Assembly: GCF_001465795.2 (NCBI RefSeq)
Contig: NZ_CP013659.2
Location: 2,870,501 to 2,934,500, forward strand
Direction: 5' to 3'
DNA from: Planococcus rifietoensis
Lineage (GTDB): Bacteria > Bacillota > Bacilli > Bacillales_A > Planococcaceae
Length of the DNA stretch: 64,000 nucleotides
Shown: piece by piece, positions 1-8,621 of the stretch
Layout of the letters: each line of letters opens with the position of its first letter
Numbering within the stretch: the stretch's first letter is position 1
The notes under the pieces: model-generated
Databases searched by the model: none
The model's input: only the letters and a program-made list of their open reading frames with translations
What the model was told of the DNA's origin: nothing
Position numbers and translations under genes: made by a program

Positions 1-521
1 ATGATGTGATCGGCAAGGCTCTCAATAGTTAAAGTTCCATCTACAAGTAAATCAGAATCCGGCTGAATAGTTTCAATCATGTTGAGATAAGCGCGCCTTC
101 CGTGACTTGCATAATGATTCACTTGTGCCACTATTTCTTCTCCGGAACTATTTTGAAAGTCTCTACTAACCCGCCTGGCCAAGGCAAGATCGAGCGGTGT
201 CTCAATGAAGACAGCCAGATCAATAAATTCTTTCATTTGCGTATGTTGATACGCAAACGGATAGTCTAAAAATATGTATTCCAACGGTTGCTTCAGCAAT
301 TCCATGAAATCCGCAACAAACGGCTCGAGGTTCCACTCATGCGAATTGGCGCCGCGATTGATCCATTCCAATACATCATCCGGCCCGTCCAAGTCGTAAT
401 CATCAAAGAACAGCGCTTTGGCGTTATTTGTATGTGTGGCCAAATGAGTGGTGAGCGCAGTTTTACCGCCCCCTGAAACACCAGCGATTGCTATAGTGAT
501 GGGTTTATTCAAATTGTTCAC
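1..521 (-). CDS. Uridine kinase-like P-loop ATPase (3' end outside window)
   Basis: A reading frame runs from a GTG at 521 off the left edge without a stop. The N-terminus carries a Walker A motif, GVSGGGKT at residues 14-21, followed by FFDDYDLDGPDD, the pattern of uridine-kinase-like nucleoside or small-molecule kinases. The GTG overlaps the TGA of the upstream small membrane gene (GTGA, 4 nt), so translation is probably coupled. The family assignment rests on the P-loop and on the DYDLDGPDD acceptor-side segment; the substrate cannot be told. It is partial only because of the window boundary; at least 173 codons are present. Confidence 0.75.
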   Translation of the reverse strand, partial: MNNLNKPITIAIAGVSGGGKTALTTHLATHTNNAKALFFDDYDLDGPDDVLEWINRGANSHEWNLEPFVADFMELLKQPLEYIFLDYPFAYQHTQMKEFIDLAVFIETPLDLALARRVSRDFQNSSGEEIVAQVNHYASHGRRAYLNMIETIQPDSDLLVDGTLTIESLADHI

Positions 522-721
522 CGGCTCTCACTCATGGAACTATCGGTTTCCGATTTTTTTCTGTTCCATCTAGAGATAATGACAAATAACACAGCTATTA
601 GATTGACCAAAAACATAATGATGTAATAGAGGTGTGTGTCGCCTTCCATTAGATAAGTGCCGTATCTTAGCGTGTTGAGCGCTAGGACAATGACTAAGAA
701 TATATGAGTTTTGTTATTCAC
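518..721 (-). CDS. Small two-helix membrane protein, function unknown
   Basis: A 67-residue protein with two hydrophobic segments (about residues 6-20 and 31-50) followed by a basic, charged tail (RWNRKKSE), which suggests two transmembrane helices and a cytoplasmic C-terminus. The GTG start at 721 is preceded by AGGAGG with 7-nt spacing. Its stop overlaps the start of the P-loop kinase downstream, so the two are an operon. I do not recognise the family. Length, ribosome site and coupling make it a real gene. Confidence 0.7.
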   Translation of the reverse strand: MNNKTHIFLVIVLALNTLRYGTYLMEGDTHLYYIIMFLVNLIAVLFVIISRWNRKKSETDSSMSESR

Positions 722-793
722 GATCGCCTCCTTCCACTCTTCTATTTACGGGAGTGTATAAGGATCAGTTCCCAAAACCGCATTAAAGAGTCT

Positions 794-1633
794 TTAAATT
801 TCTGACAGACAGGCCCCTATGCTTTTTTGGAGCGGTAGTAAGTCAGGATCATTATCAATCTCTACATAGAAGCTTTTTAGGAATTTCTTGCAGTTGGCGT
901 ATAGGTACCAATAGTTTTCTTCTGCTAGTTGACCTTTTTGCCCTTCCAATTCAACAGGAATATTTTCTACGAACCCTTGCATCACTTCGTATGGCAACCC
1001 CTGCTTTAACGTTTCCAATAGAGGAATCAGGATCCTTTCTTCTTCGTCGTGAATGTAGATATAGTCTGTTATAAATATTTTTTTCCATAAGACATTTGCT
1101 AACTCTTCATAATCATCAGCTGTGATTTTTTTATTTTTAGTGAGTTCATCAAAGGCATCCGCAATATGAGCGATGCTATGCGCCCAGCCTTTATCAACGA
1201 CAAATCCCCTCAAGTCTTTTTCGAGAGTGATATAGGAAATTAATTGATCCTTCACTTCGAAAATTAACTCTCTTGAAAGAAAATCTTTCTGGTTATCTGA
1301 GTGCAGAATGAGCGCAATTAACAAACTGGTGAACGACCTCGTAAAAACGCTGTCTGTTCCGGATTCACCTATCCCTTTAAACAGCATTTGTTCGTTTAAA
1401 CAAGACTTGAGCATCTCGCTCAATATGTTCGCTTCTATTTCATCTCCCAAAACCAGATCACAAAATGCACCGTATATTAACCTGTCGCGCAGCTCACCAT
1501 CTGGGGAACCGATATGTACCATCATTGATTTAATTAATACCAATTCATTTTCTTTATCCCAGCCTTGTTTATCTATTAATGTCTTCTTTAACAAGTTCGC
1601 TTCTAATGGAACTACAGTATTTAAGCTGGCCAT
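794..1633 (-). CDS. DUF2785 domain protein
   Basis: A soluble, mostly helical 279-residue protein. The segment DKGWAHSIAHIADAFDEL near residue 147 is the signature of the DUF2785 family, whose members are found in Bacillota and have no established function. The ATG at 1633 is preceded by GGAG. It ends with no obvious U-tracted hairpin before the 72-nt gap to the small membrane protein gene. No signal peptide is visible. Family assignment is from memory of the GWAHSIAH motif; role unknown. Confidence 0.75.
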   Translation of the reverse strand: MASLNTVVPLEANLLKKTLIDKQGWDKENELVLIKSMMVHIGSPDGELRDRLIYGAFCDLVLGDEIEANILSEMLKSCLNEQMLFKGIGESGTDSVFTRSFTSLLIALILHSDNQKDFLSRELIFEVKDQLISYITLEKDLRGFVVDKGWAHSIAHIADAFDELTKNKKITADDYEELANVLWKKIFITDYIYIHDEEERILIPLLETLKQGLPYEVMQGFVENIPVELEGQKGQLAEENYWYLYANCKKFLKSFYVEIDNDPDLLPLQKSIGACLSEI

Positions 1634-1684
1634 AATTCAACTCCATTTTCACCAGTAGTTAAACTAGCTCTTTCTAGCAGAACG

Positions 1685-3271
1685 TTATGCACTCATTAGA
1701 GTTTTAATGAGTTCAGTGATAGCTTTTTTAACCTTTAATGGATTTACATCGCCCATCAAAGCAATTTGAATCCAATTGCGCTTCAATAAATAATCACTCT
1801 CGTAGCTGATCTCGATTCCTTTGGCTTTGAGTGCATCACCCACCGCACGTGCTTCGATTTTACTTGGCAAGGCGATTGTCAGGATGCCAGGCGAGTACCG
1901 GTCATGTCCTAAAACTTCCAACCCGGCATCCGTTAGCCGGTTGCGGATTTCCGTTGCAAACAGCGGGTCGGGAAAGCGATGATGAGTGATGGCTGCTTGA
2001 AGCGCAGAGACGCTATTCGAAGAATGGGTGAATGGCACCGTGCCACTCTTTTCATACAAGCCTAAGTCCAGATACGCAGGCAAGCTGGCATCTGGAGAAA
2101 CGCTGTCTTGATGAAGCACGATCGCTAGGCCGGGATAAGAACCCAAACCTTTTCCGCTCACAGCGCTTGCCATGTACACATTCGAAAAATCCGATGGGAC
2201 GGTCCCGAAACTGCTGCAAGCGTCCAGGCACAGCCGAATCTCCTGTTGTTCACACAATGATTTTAATTCTTCTAATGGATAAAGGTACCCGGTCGACGTT
2301 TCGCAATGGACCGTCCATAGCCAGCGAATATCCGGATGCTGTTTCACTAGTTCTTCCACTTCATTTACAACAAGCGGTTCATCCCAGCGCTTTTGCATAT
2401 GGAGCACATCCAATTGCCAACGCTTTGCCTGTTCTGCCAAGCGTTCACCGAATTCGCCATTCGATAGGATGAGCCCTTTACCGCCAAGCCGGCTCAGCTG
2501 TGCTGCGATCAATTCATTCGCGAGGGTGCCCGTTCCGATAGCCAGTTGGACATGAGTTGCACCTGTTAGCTGCTTTAGCTCCATCTGCAAAGAGCTGATT
2601 TCTTTACAAAAGCTGTCCGAACGATGGGACGTTGCAGGCATTGCCCAGGCTTCTTCGACTTTGGGGTGCATCGAGACCGGTCCTGGCAGAAGACGGATTG
2701 AAAACGGCTCCTTCTCCACTTGAGTCATTTGATCGAAAAGCTTCCCGGCTGAAGTAAAATACTCTTTGGTTAACAGCATCGGCTGGTACTTTGCATTTTC
2801 TGTGCCGATCAGGGGTCCAAACGGCTTAAAGCCTATATGTCGGTAAAGTCGCGCCTGCCGCACTGTCCCTGAAATGAGTACGCAAGTATAATCTTGCTGT
2901 AAACAGGAAGCTACGACTTGCTGGAGAAGACCGAAAAAAACTCTCTTGCCGCGATACTCTCGCCGCACAGATAGCAAGCGAACTTCACACGGCTTGGCAT
3001 CATCCGGCAAATAATGATCCACAGCCCCGAGTTTCTGATCTAAGGAGAATGGGCGAATGCCACGGAGTGCCACCATCCCGATTAAGCGGTTGTCTTGTTT
3101 AGCAATCCAATAGGTATTCTCTTCGTGGAAACGGTCTACTAGCCGTTGTTCTTGGCTCTTGTCATGCTGAGGAATTTCCTCCACGAAGGTTTCATAATTT
3201 AAACGGTGGATTTGTTCCATCTCTTCTTGTGAATCTGCAATTTTATAGTAGATAGACGGTTTGTTATTCAT
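1685..3271 (-). CDS. GNAT acyltransferase fused to class V aminotransferase
   Basis: A 528-residue two-domain protein. Residues 1-175 form a GNAT-like domain (ENTYWIAKQDNRLIGMVALRG, EVRLLSVRREYRGKRV) resembling the N-acyl amino acid synthase/autoinducer-synthase side of the fold. Residues 190-528 form a fold-type I, class V PLP aminotransferase most like the PhnW/serine-glyoxylate group: LLPGPVSM at 194, GTGTLANE at 246, HCETSTG at 322, Asp350 for the PLP ring nitrogen and the Schiff-base lysine Lys374 in SGKGLG. The ATG at 3271 has GGAG 9 nt upstream and overlaps the end of the PlsY-like gene by 8 nt (ATGAATAA), implying coupled synthesis. A longer frame to 3346 lies inside plsY and has no ribosome site. 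Product unknown; acyl transfer to an amine made by the aminotransferase is inference. Confidence 0.85.
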   Translation of the reverse strand: MNNKPSIYYKIADSQEEMEQIHRLNYETFVEEIPQHDKSQEQRLVDRFHEENTYWIAKQDNRLIGMVALRGIRPFSLDQKLGAVDHYLPDDAKPCEVRLLSVRREYRGKRVFFGLLQQVVASCLQQDYTCVLISGTVRQARLYRHIGFKPFGPLIGTENAKYQPMLLTKEYFTSAGKLFDQMTQVEKEPFSIRLLPGPVSMHPKVEEAWAMPATSHRSDSFCKEISSLQMELKQLTGATHVQLAIGTGTLANELIAAQLSRLGGKGLILSNGEFGERLAEQAKRWQLDVLHMQKRWDEPLVVNEVEELVKQHPDIRWLWTVHCETSTGYLYPLEELKSLCEQQEIRLCLDACSSFGTVPSDFSNVYMASAVSGKGLGSYPGLAIVLHQDSVSPDASLPAYLDLGLYEKSGTVPFTHSSNSVSALQAAITHHRFPDPLFATEIRNRLTDAGLEVLGHDRYSPGILTIALPSKIEARAVGDALKAKGIEISYESDYLLKRNWIQIALMGDVNPLKVKKAITELIKTLMSA

Positions 3272-3824
3272 TGAAGACACTCCTTTTGTGCGCAAAAACC
3301 ACAATAATAAGCATAAGACTGAAGACGCAGGCTGCCTGCCATTCATGTTGGACGAACAGAATAATCGGCGCTGGAACTAAAACCAGCAAGCCCACACCCG
3401 TCAATTTCACTTTTAATAGTTTCACTATAAGCAACAAGAGGAAGGAGGCAAAAAGGGCGACTGGCACCATCACTAAGGCAGATGCCAAGTAAACGACAAC
3501 TCCTTTACCACCCTTACCTCCCAATTGAATAGGCCAAATATGTCCGATAAGGACACTCAAGGCAAGCAAGGCTTGCACCCATGGTGACAGACCAAGCATG
3601 TAACCAATCCCTAAGGGCAGAAACGTTTTAAACGCATCGACCAGGAGGGCGCCGGTAAATGCGCCTTTGCCAAATAAGCGCCCAGCATTCCGTGCCCCCG
3701 CAGTAGTGCTGCCTAATTCTCTAATATCTTTTCTAAAATAGATTTTGCCAATATAGTATGCACCGTTTATCGTTCCACATATGTATGACCCAATTATGAG
3801 CAGGACAATTAACAAGCACTTCAT
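3264..3824 (-). CDS. PlsY-family glycerol-3-phosphate acyltransferase paralogue
   Basis: Polytopic membrane protein of about 186 residues matching PlsY, which transfers acyl from acyl-phosphate to glycerol-3-phosphate. Visible family landmarks are GSTTAGARNAGR (substitute for the usual SGNxGxTNxxR), DAFKT, the GHIWP segment and GGKGGKG phosphate loop, and HKR near the end. About five to six helices. The start is unclear: ATG at 3824 has AAAGGG directly against it, GTG/ATG at 3836/3833 have no ribosome site, and TTG at 3815 would align best with known PlsY N-termini and has AAAGGG at 9 nt. It overlaps the GNAT-aminotransferase gene, so it may serve a specialised lipid rather than bulk phospholipid synthesis (inference). 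Confidence 0.75.
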   Translation of the reverse strand: MKCLLIVLLIIGSYICGTINGAYYIGKIYFRKDIRELGSTTAGARNAGRLFGKGAFTGALLVDAFKTFLPLGIGYMLGLSPWVQALLALSVLIGHIWPIQLGGKGGKGVVVYLASALVMVPVALFASFLLLLIVKLLKVKLTGVGLLVLVPAPIILFVQHEWQAACVFSLMLIIVVFAHKRSVFNE

Positions 3825-3883
3825 CCCTTTCATCACATTTTAAAAACTATTCATTTCTTTCACGGTTTGAAGAAAACCAGTGT

Positions 3884-4432
3884 CTACTTTTCCCACTCTT
3901 CTCGCAGCATCCCCATTTTGATGGCGTCGAAGTACTGTCCTTCTACCATCCGCGCATTTCGGATGCGCGCTTCTTCTCTCATCCCAATTCTTTCCGCAAC
4001 TTTCATCATTCTTTCATTGCCTGACCAGGTCGACATTCCAATCCTGTGCAAGTCCGTCGATTCGAAAAGGAAATCAATCCATAAGGTATAAGCTTCTCGG
4101 CCATAACCGCCATTCCAGTAATTTTTATCGTAGATGACGATTCCCGTTTCGAGCCAATTGGTGTTTTGGTCCACCCAGTATGCTCCTACATAACCGATCA
4201 CTTGTCCTTCAGCCCTAATCGCAAGAGACGTCGGAACGCCTGAAGCAATCTCCTCATCATTCAGCCATTTTTCCCTGTGCCGTTCTTTGCTCATATATTC
4301 TTCAGGAATATACGGCCCATTCCATTTTTTCGCTTCTTGCTCTTTTTCTTCAAACCGCCAGAAGTATAGTGCATCCAAGCTCTCTGCCGTATTTTCGATT
4401 AACTCCATTTTTCTTCCTTTAATTTCAATCAT
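3884..4432 (-). CDS. GNAT N-acetyltransferase, RimJ/RimL type
   Basis: A 182-residue GNAT protein: GQVIGYVGAYWVD, ETGIVIYDKNYWNGGYGREA (acetyl-CoA pyrophosphate loop, about residues 95-115), then NERMMKVAERIGMREEARIRNAR, the usual RimJ/RimL order. Such enzymes acetylate protein N-termini, antibiotics or small amines with acetyl-CoA; the substrate here is unknown. ATG at 4432 follows AAAGGTAG with 7-nt spacing. It lies upstream of the PlsY-like gene on the same strand with a short gap, so it may be part of that operon. Confidence 0.85.
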   Translation of the reverse strand: MIEIKGRKMELIENTAESLDALYFWRFEEKEQEAKKWNGPYIPEEYMSKERHREKWLNDEEIASGVPTSLAIRAEGQVIGYVGAYWVDQNTNWLETGIVIYDKNYWNGGYGREAYTLWIDFLFESTDLHRIGMSTWSGNERMMKVAERIGMREEARIRNARMVEGQYFDAIKMGMLREEWEK

Positions 4433-4462
4433 TTTTATCTACCTTTCTGCATCCGCTTACCC

Positions 4463-5095
4463 CTAAAGTTTTACTCTCTCATCGTTGTTTTCTTTATGTA
4501 CTGTACAGCCTTCCAAGCTTACTCGATAGCCTGTGTCATCGACTTCTATGATAGTGAGGCTGGTGTCCTCAATATACGGCGGTGCCCAGAAGTGTTCGAT
4601 TTCTGTGTCGTTGAAAATCATGAATAGCGCTTTGATGACGACCGAATGCGTGACGATCAAGACGTTGCCAGAAGAATGTTTCGCTTCGATTTCTTTTAAA
4701 GCTGCCCGGATTCTCTCGATCAATTCAGGGAACGATTCACCGCCACTTGGCTTATACGAGGCCGGCTCATTCCAAAATGCATGGAAGCTTGCTTGATCCT
4801 GTTCTTTGATGGCTGATACATTGTGGCCTTCCCACTCCCCCATATTGATTTCCTTCAAATTGGGATCAAATACGATCTGAGTTGGCTTGTTTCCACGGAT
4901 CAGTTCCGCAGTATGTTGTGCTCTGCCACTTGGACTCGCATAAATTACATCTATATCGACTAGCTCCATTCTTTCACTCAGCCATAATGCATTTTGAATT
5001 CCTTTCGCTGTCAAAGGGGAATCCTGCCATCCTTGCATTTTCTTTTCAATATTCCACTGTGTTTCTCCGTGCCTCGTAATATAGAGTCTTAGCAT
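4463..5095 (-). CDS. Histidine phosphatase family protein (phosphoglycerate mutase-like)
   Basis: A 210-residue member of the histidine phosphatase superfamily. The catalytic RHGE box is at residues 8-11 (phospho-acceptor His9), Arg58 lies in SPSGRAQHTA, Glu82 in LKEINMGEWEG is the probable proton donor, and His150 in IVTHS completes the pocket. These cofactor-independent enzymes dephosphorylate sugar phosphates, nucleotides or coenzyme precursors (CobC/PhoE/GpmB group); the substrate cannot be read. ATG at 5095 follows GAGGTGGG. It is first in the minus-strand run ending at the aminotransferase fusion. Confidence 0.88.
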   Translation of the reverse strand: MLRLYITRHGETQWNIEKKMQGWQDSPLTAKGIQNALWLSERMELVDIDVIYASPSGRAQHTAELIRGNKPTQIVFDPNLKEINMGEWEGHNVSAIKEQDQASFHAFWNEPASYKPSGGESFPELIERIRAALKEIEAKHSSGNVLIVTHSVVIKALFMIFNDTEIEHFWAPPYIEDTSLTIIEVDDTGYRVSLEGCTVHKENNDERVKL

Positions 5096-5167
5096 TTGCC
5101 CACCTCATAATTTTGTGAATTAGTTCCTCCTTTACTATATCCAATTATTGTATATACATCCAATCAA

Positions 5168-5190
5168 TTTACAGAATATTGTAGTATAAT
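5168..5190 (+). promoter_or_regulatory. Possible promoter of the hydrolase pair
   Basis: A perfect TATAAT at 5185-5190 lies 62 nt before the first hydrolase start, in the AT-rich divergent gap 5096-5251. TTTACA at 5168 is too close (11 nt) to be a normal -35 element, so only the -10 is supported. Confidence 0.35.
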
Positions 5191-5251
5191 TAGGGAAATA
5201 TTTTTTCACGCATTAATTCAGAGGAAGTGCTCGATGAAATGGAGGAAACTT

Positions 5252-6019
5252 ATGACGAAGCAGATGGAAGATGCACGCGTTGATATCGGAGGAATTCAGC
5301 TTTATTGCAAAGTGTTAGGGGAAAGTACGGATGGACCTGTAATTGTTTTCGATTCAGGGTATGGGGTGCCCACGAGGAGATGGAACAGCGTCAAGGCGGA
5401 AGTCTCTTCATTTTCCCAACTGCTCATCTACGACCGAGCTGGTCTTGGACGGAGCACTGGAGACTCGCGTCCGCACCATAGCCTTCAAAATGTTGCGAAT
5501 CTGCGCAGCTTGCTTCAAGAAAAGGAAATAAAACCTCCATATATACTAGTCGGCCATTCTTTCGGCGGCTTGAATGTCCGCCTTTACGCAAGCTTGTACC
5601 CGGAAGAAGTAGCTGGACTGATTCTTTTGGACTCATGCCACGAAGATCAAAATAAACTGATGGCTGATGAATTATCTCCTGACATGCAAGCTGATTATTA
5701 CGGACAGTTTGGAGCAGAAGGCACTTTAGCGGAATTCGAAGAAAGCTTGGAGCAAGTGCGGAAATACAAAACGCTCGGCAACATCCCCTTAACCGTCGTA
5801 ACCGGCGGCAACCAGCCTGATCATACTGAAGAGTCCTGGAATCACTGGATGAATTTCCAGAGAGACCTAGCCAGTCTGAGTACCAATAGCCGTCATGTCA
5901 TTCTCGAAGATGCGGGACATTCCGTTCATATCGATAATCCCGAAGCGGTCGTCAGTGAAATCCGAGAGATGGTGAACTCCCTGAAGAGTCCAAATCATCT
6001 TCTGAAAAGAAATTCTTAA
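5252..6019 (+). CDS. Alpha/beta hydrolase
   Basis: An alpha/beta hydrolase of 255 residues. GHSFGG (Ser103 counted from this start) is the nucleophile elbow, DRAGLGRS is the conserved turn after strand 4, and EDAGHSVHIDNP near the C-terminus supplies the catalytic histidine. The ATG at 5252 is preceded by GGAGG at 6-nt spacing; an in-frame ATG at 5234 with AGAGGA is the alternative, adding six residues. Its stop is 2 nt before the start of a second hydrolase gene, so the two are co-translated. Substrate unknown. Confidence 0.85.
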   Translation: MTKQMEDARVDIGGIQLYCKVLGESTDGPVIVFDSGYGVPTRRWNSVKAEVSSFSQLLIYDRAGLGRSTGDSRPHHSLQNVANLRSLLQEKEIKPPYILVGHSFGGLNVRLYASLYPEEVAGLILLDSCHEDQNKLMADELSPDMQADYYGQFGAEGTLAEFEESLEQVRKYKTLGNIPLTVVTGGNQPDHTEESWNHWMNFQRDLASLSTNSRHVILEDAGHSVHIDNPEAVVSEIREMVNSLKSPNHLLKRNS

Positions 6020-6021
6020 CC

Positions 6022-6873
6022 ATGGCCAAATTTCAAAATTCGATTCGAAGGGGAACAGTGAACTATCATGAATTCGGGAATCCCGATCAGCCGACCGTTC
6101 TTTGCCTGCATGGCCTCGGTGGAAATGGGCTTTACAGTTTCGGAGAGCTTATTCCCTATCTGTGTAAAGACTTTCATGTCATTATTTTGGACAATCCAGG
6201 CCATGGAAAAACGGCTCCTTTGCCGAAAGAAGAGGATTATTTGTTTTCAAATTTGGCCGCTTGGGTCGATCAAGTAGTCGACCGGATTATTGATGGCCCG
6301 TTCTATATCATGGGACATTCTTGGGGAGCAGATATCGCTCTTCATTACACTCGCTTTTATCCAGACAATGTAGCCGGCTTGATCTTGTTGGATGGCGCGT
6401 TTACTTTTCCTCACAACCAGCCGGAAATGAGCTTCGATTATGCTTATACAGGTTGGAACGACTATATGGACCGTTCGATATTTAATAGCGAAAAAGAAAT
6501 CTTTGAGGAATACCGGATATATGCGAGGCAGTGGGATATTCAGAAAGAACGTTATGCGGCTTCGCTTTTCACCAAGACACCAGATGGAAAATTCGAGCTT
6601 ATCGTTTCAAAGTTTAGCGTGCTCGCCATCGTCAAAGCCTTTTTCAAAGAGCCTTTCAGAGAAGCATATCCATTCATAAAGGCGCCCACATTGTTGATAC
6701 ACGCTGCACATCCCAAAAGCTTAGAGCAAGCCAGAATCGAGGGGGTTCGCCAGCTCTCTGAACATATCGAAAACCTGTCCGTGCAGTCCTTAGAAAATGC
6801 AATGCACATGATTCAGTGGGACGAACCCGAAATGACTTCGCATTCCATTATCCAATGGCTAAATAAGAAATAG
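6022..6873 (+). CDS. Alpha/beta hydrolase, second of a tandem pair
   Basis: A 283-residue alpha/beta hydrolase. The HG dipeptide at residues 30-31 forms the oxyanion hole, LDNPGHGKT follows, Ser100 sits in MGHSWGAD, and NAMHMIQWDEP near residue 260 holds the catalytic histidine. It starts 2 nt after the stop of the preceding hydrolase; the two differ enough in sequence not to be a recent duplication. It has the look of the hydrolases that act on small esters or C-C bonds, but the substrate is not predictable. Confidence 0.85.
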   Translation: MAKFQNSIRRGTVNYHEFGNPDQPTVLCLHGLGGNGLYSFGELIPYLCKDFHVIILDNPGHGKTAPLPKEEDYLFSNLAAWVDQVVDRIIDGPFYIMGHSWGADIALHYTRFYPDNVAGLILLDGAFTFPHNQPEMSFDYAYTGWNDYMDRSIFNSEKEIFEEYRIYARQWDIQKERYAASLFTKTPDGKFELIVSKFSVLAIVKAFFKEPFREAYPFIKAPTLLIHAAHPKSLEQARIEGVRQLSEHIENLSVQSLENAMHMIQWDEPEMTSHSIIQWLNKK

Positions 6874-6983
6874 CCGTAACCCGTTTAACTAAGCGCAAAT
6901 ATTCTTTTGTTGAGAGGAGGCATAAGCCAGTGGAAAAATTGCGTTCACGCTCTTCAAAATAATAATTTTGAGGAGGAAAATTA

Positions 6984-7394
6984 ATGGCCGTTATATTCAA
7001 AGAACATAAGCAAATCCCACGCGAGCAGTTGAAAGCCCTTTACGAAGATGCTGAATGGTATGCCTATACAAAGGATATGGATCAGCTGGAACAAGCCCTA
7101 TCATGTTCGTTGTATGTATTATCTGCATGGGAAAAAGACAAGTTAGTCGGGCTGATTCGTGTAGTCGGCGATGGGTTAACGATTGTTTATATCCAAGATA
7201 TTCTCGTGTTAGCAAGTCAGCAAAACAACGGAATTGCTTCAGATCTTATGCACCAAACCTTGTATAAATTCAGCGGAGTGCGCCAAAAAGTACTATTAAC
7301 CGAAGAAGCGCCGAATGTTCGTCATTTCTACGAAAAGAACGGATTTCGTTCATGTGATGTAGGGACGCTCGTAGCTTTTGCTAAAATGGATTAA
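6984..7394 (+). CDS. GNAT N-acetyltransferase
   Basis: A compact 136-residue single-domain GNAT protein: KLVGLIRVVGDG (strand 4), YIQDILVLASQQNNGIASDLM (strand 4/loop that binds the CoA pyrophosphate) and APNVRHFYEKNGF near residue 110 (the usual YxxxGF end). The ATG at 6984 follows GAGGAGG at good spacing. It is 110 nt downstream of the hydrolase pair and is followed directly by a strong terminator, so it could be read as the last gene of that unit or on its own. Confidence 0.85.
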   Translation: MAVIFKEHKQIPREQLKALYEDAEWYAYTKDMDQLEQALSCSLYVLSAWEKDKLVGLIRVVGDGLTIVYIQDILVLASQQNNGIASDLMHQTLYKFSGVRQKVLLTEEAPNVRHFYEKNGFRSCDVGTLVAFAKMD

Positions 7395-7411
7395 TGTGAA
7401 TTTGAAATAAG

Positions 7412-7446
7412 AAAAAGCGCATTCGATTTTACCGAATGCGCTTTTT
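7412..7446 (+). terminator. Rho-independent terminator
   Basis: A 14-bp perfect stem (AAAAAGCGCATTCG with its complement) and 7-nt loop, with A and T tracts on both flanks, placed just after the GNAT gene. Confidence 0.85.
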
Positions 7447-7566
7447 GTTGATTGTATAAAAGTTTTTAATGTTCAGGGCAAAGCCAGTTCACCCCTACCT
7501 ATTCATTTTCTAAAATGCTTTAAAGAAGTGAATCTCTAGCTTCCTGAAAAGAGTTTCAAACTGCCT

Positions 7567-8559
7567 TTATTTCATTCGGACAACGACTTTTCCTTTTGCT
7601 CTTCCCGTTTCAAGATAATCGAGTGCTTGCAATACATCTTCAAAATCAAATACTTTATCGATGACAGGAATAATTTCTTTTGATTCCAATCGTTTGGTCA
7701 GCAGCTCTAATTGCTCGCCGCTATGCTTCATAAATAGAAAAGTGTAGCGGGTGTTATGTTTTTTCGCCAATTTCATCACTTTTGCGCTGGCTAGTGAAAA
7801 CAAGAACTTCTTCATCCCGCCCAATTTTTGTTCTTCTGCAAATCGGCCGGTCGGCGCACCAGAAACCGACACGACCTGTCCTCCATCCTTCAAGACGGCA
7901 AAGGATTTCTCCAATGTCGCTCCCCCTAAAGTATCGATAACCGCATCGTATTCCCGGAGAACGTCTTCAAAATTTTCTTGTTTATAATCAATCACCCGGT
8001 CGGCACCAAGGGTTTTTGCCAACTCGCTTCCACTGCTTGCTGTTGTGGCCACAAACGCTCCCATTGATTTGGCCAGTTGAATGGCAAAGGTGCCAACTCC
8101 GCCGGATCCGGCATGGATCAATACCTTTTGTCCTGATTTCACTTGCAAGATGTCATGCAAAGCTTGATACGAAGTCAATCCCACCAAGGGCACTGACGCC
8201 GCTTCTGCAAAATCCAAGTTGGAGGGCTTTAACGTGATATCGTCTTCGTGAACGGCCAAGTATTCCGCAAAAGTTCCAATTTTACTGGCTCTGGGACGGC
8301 CGTAAACCTCATCCCCCACTTTGAATTTAGTAACATTCGCGCCCGCCTGGATGACCTTGCCGGCAAAGTCGTTGCCCAAAGTTAACGGCATGTCGTACTT
8401 CAATACCAATTTTAAGTCTCCCTTGCGGATTTTCGTATCGAGAGGATTTAAACTGGCCGCATATATTTCAATCAACACTTCATGGTTCCCTGCAACTGGC
8501 ATTGGGCGATCTTGGAAAATCGGCTTTTCCCCATACTTTTCAATTACTAATGCTTTCAT
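7567..8559 (-). CDS. NADP-dependent zinc-type alcohol dehydrogenase/quinone oxidoreductase
   Basis: A 330-residue medium-chain dehydrogenase/reductase of the zinc-free quinone oxidoreductase type. The N-terminal GroES-like domain contains GNDFAGKVI; the Rossmann domain has AGSGGVG at residues 150-156; no structural-zinc cysteine cluster is present. It probably reduces quinones or activated alkenes with NADPH. The ATG at 8559 follows GGAGGG at proper spacing; the longer frame to 8625 overlaps the hydrolase gene and lacks a ribosome site. It is the second gene of a hydrolase-oxidoreductase unit under the TetR-type operator at 9540. Confidence 0.9.
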   Translation of the reverse strand: MKALVIEKYGEKPIFQDRPMPVAGNHEVLIEIYAASLNPLDTKIRKGDLKLVLKYDMPLTLGNDFAGKVIQAGANVTKFKVGDEVYGRPRASKIGTFAEYLAVHEDDITLKPSNLDFAEAASVPLVGLTSYQALHDILQVKSGQKVLIHAGSGGVGTFAIQLAKSMGAFVATTASSGSELAKTLGADRVIDYKQENFEDVLREYDAVIDTLGGATLEKSFAVLKDGGQVVSVSGAPTGRFAEEQKLGGMKKFLFSLASAKVMKLAKKHNTRYTFLFMKHSGEQLELLTKRLESKEIIPVIDKVFDFEDVLQALDYLETGRAKGKVVVRMK

Positions 8560-8621
8560 CAGAAGCCCTCCGTTTCTTGGAATGGAAAAATCAGCTATCG
8601 AACTCAAGTTTCTATGATCAA

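Noticed and set aside
3272..3346. 25-residue N-terminal extension of the GNAT-aminotransferase fusion
   Set aside because: It overlaps the PlsY-like gene in another frame and has no ribosome site, whereas ATG 3271 has GGAG.
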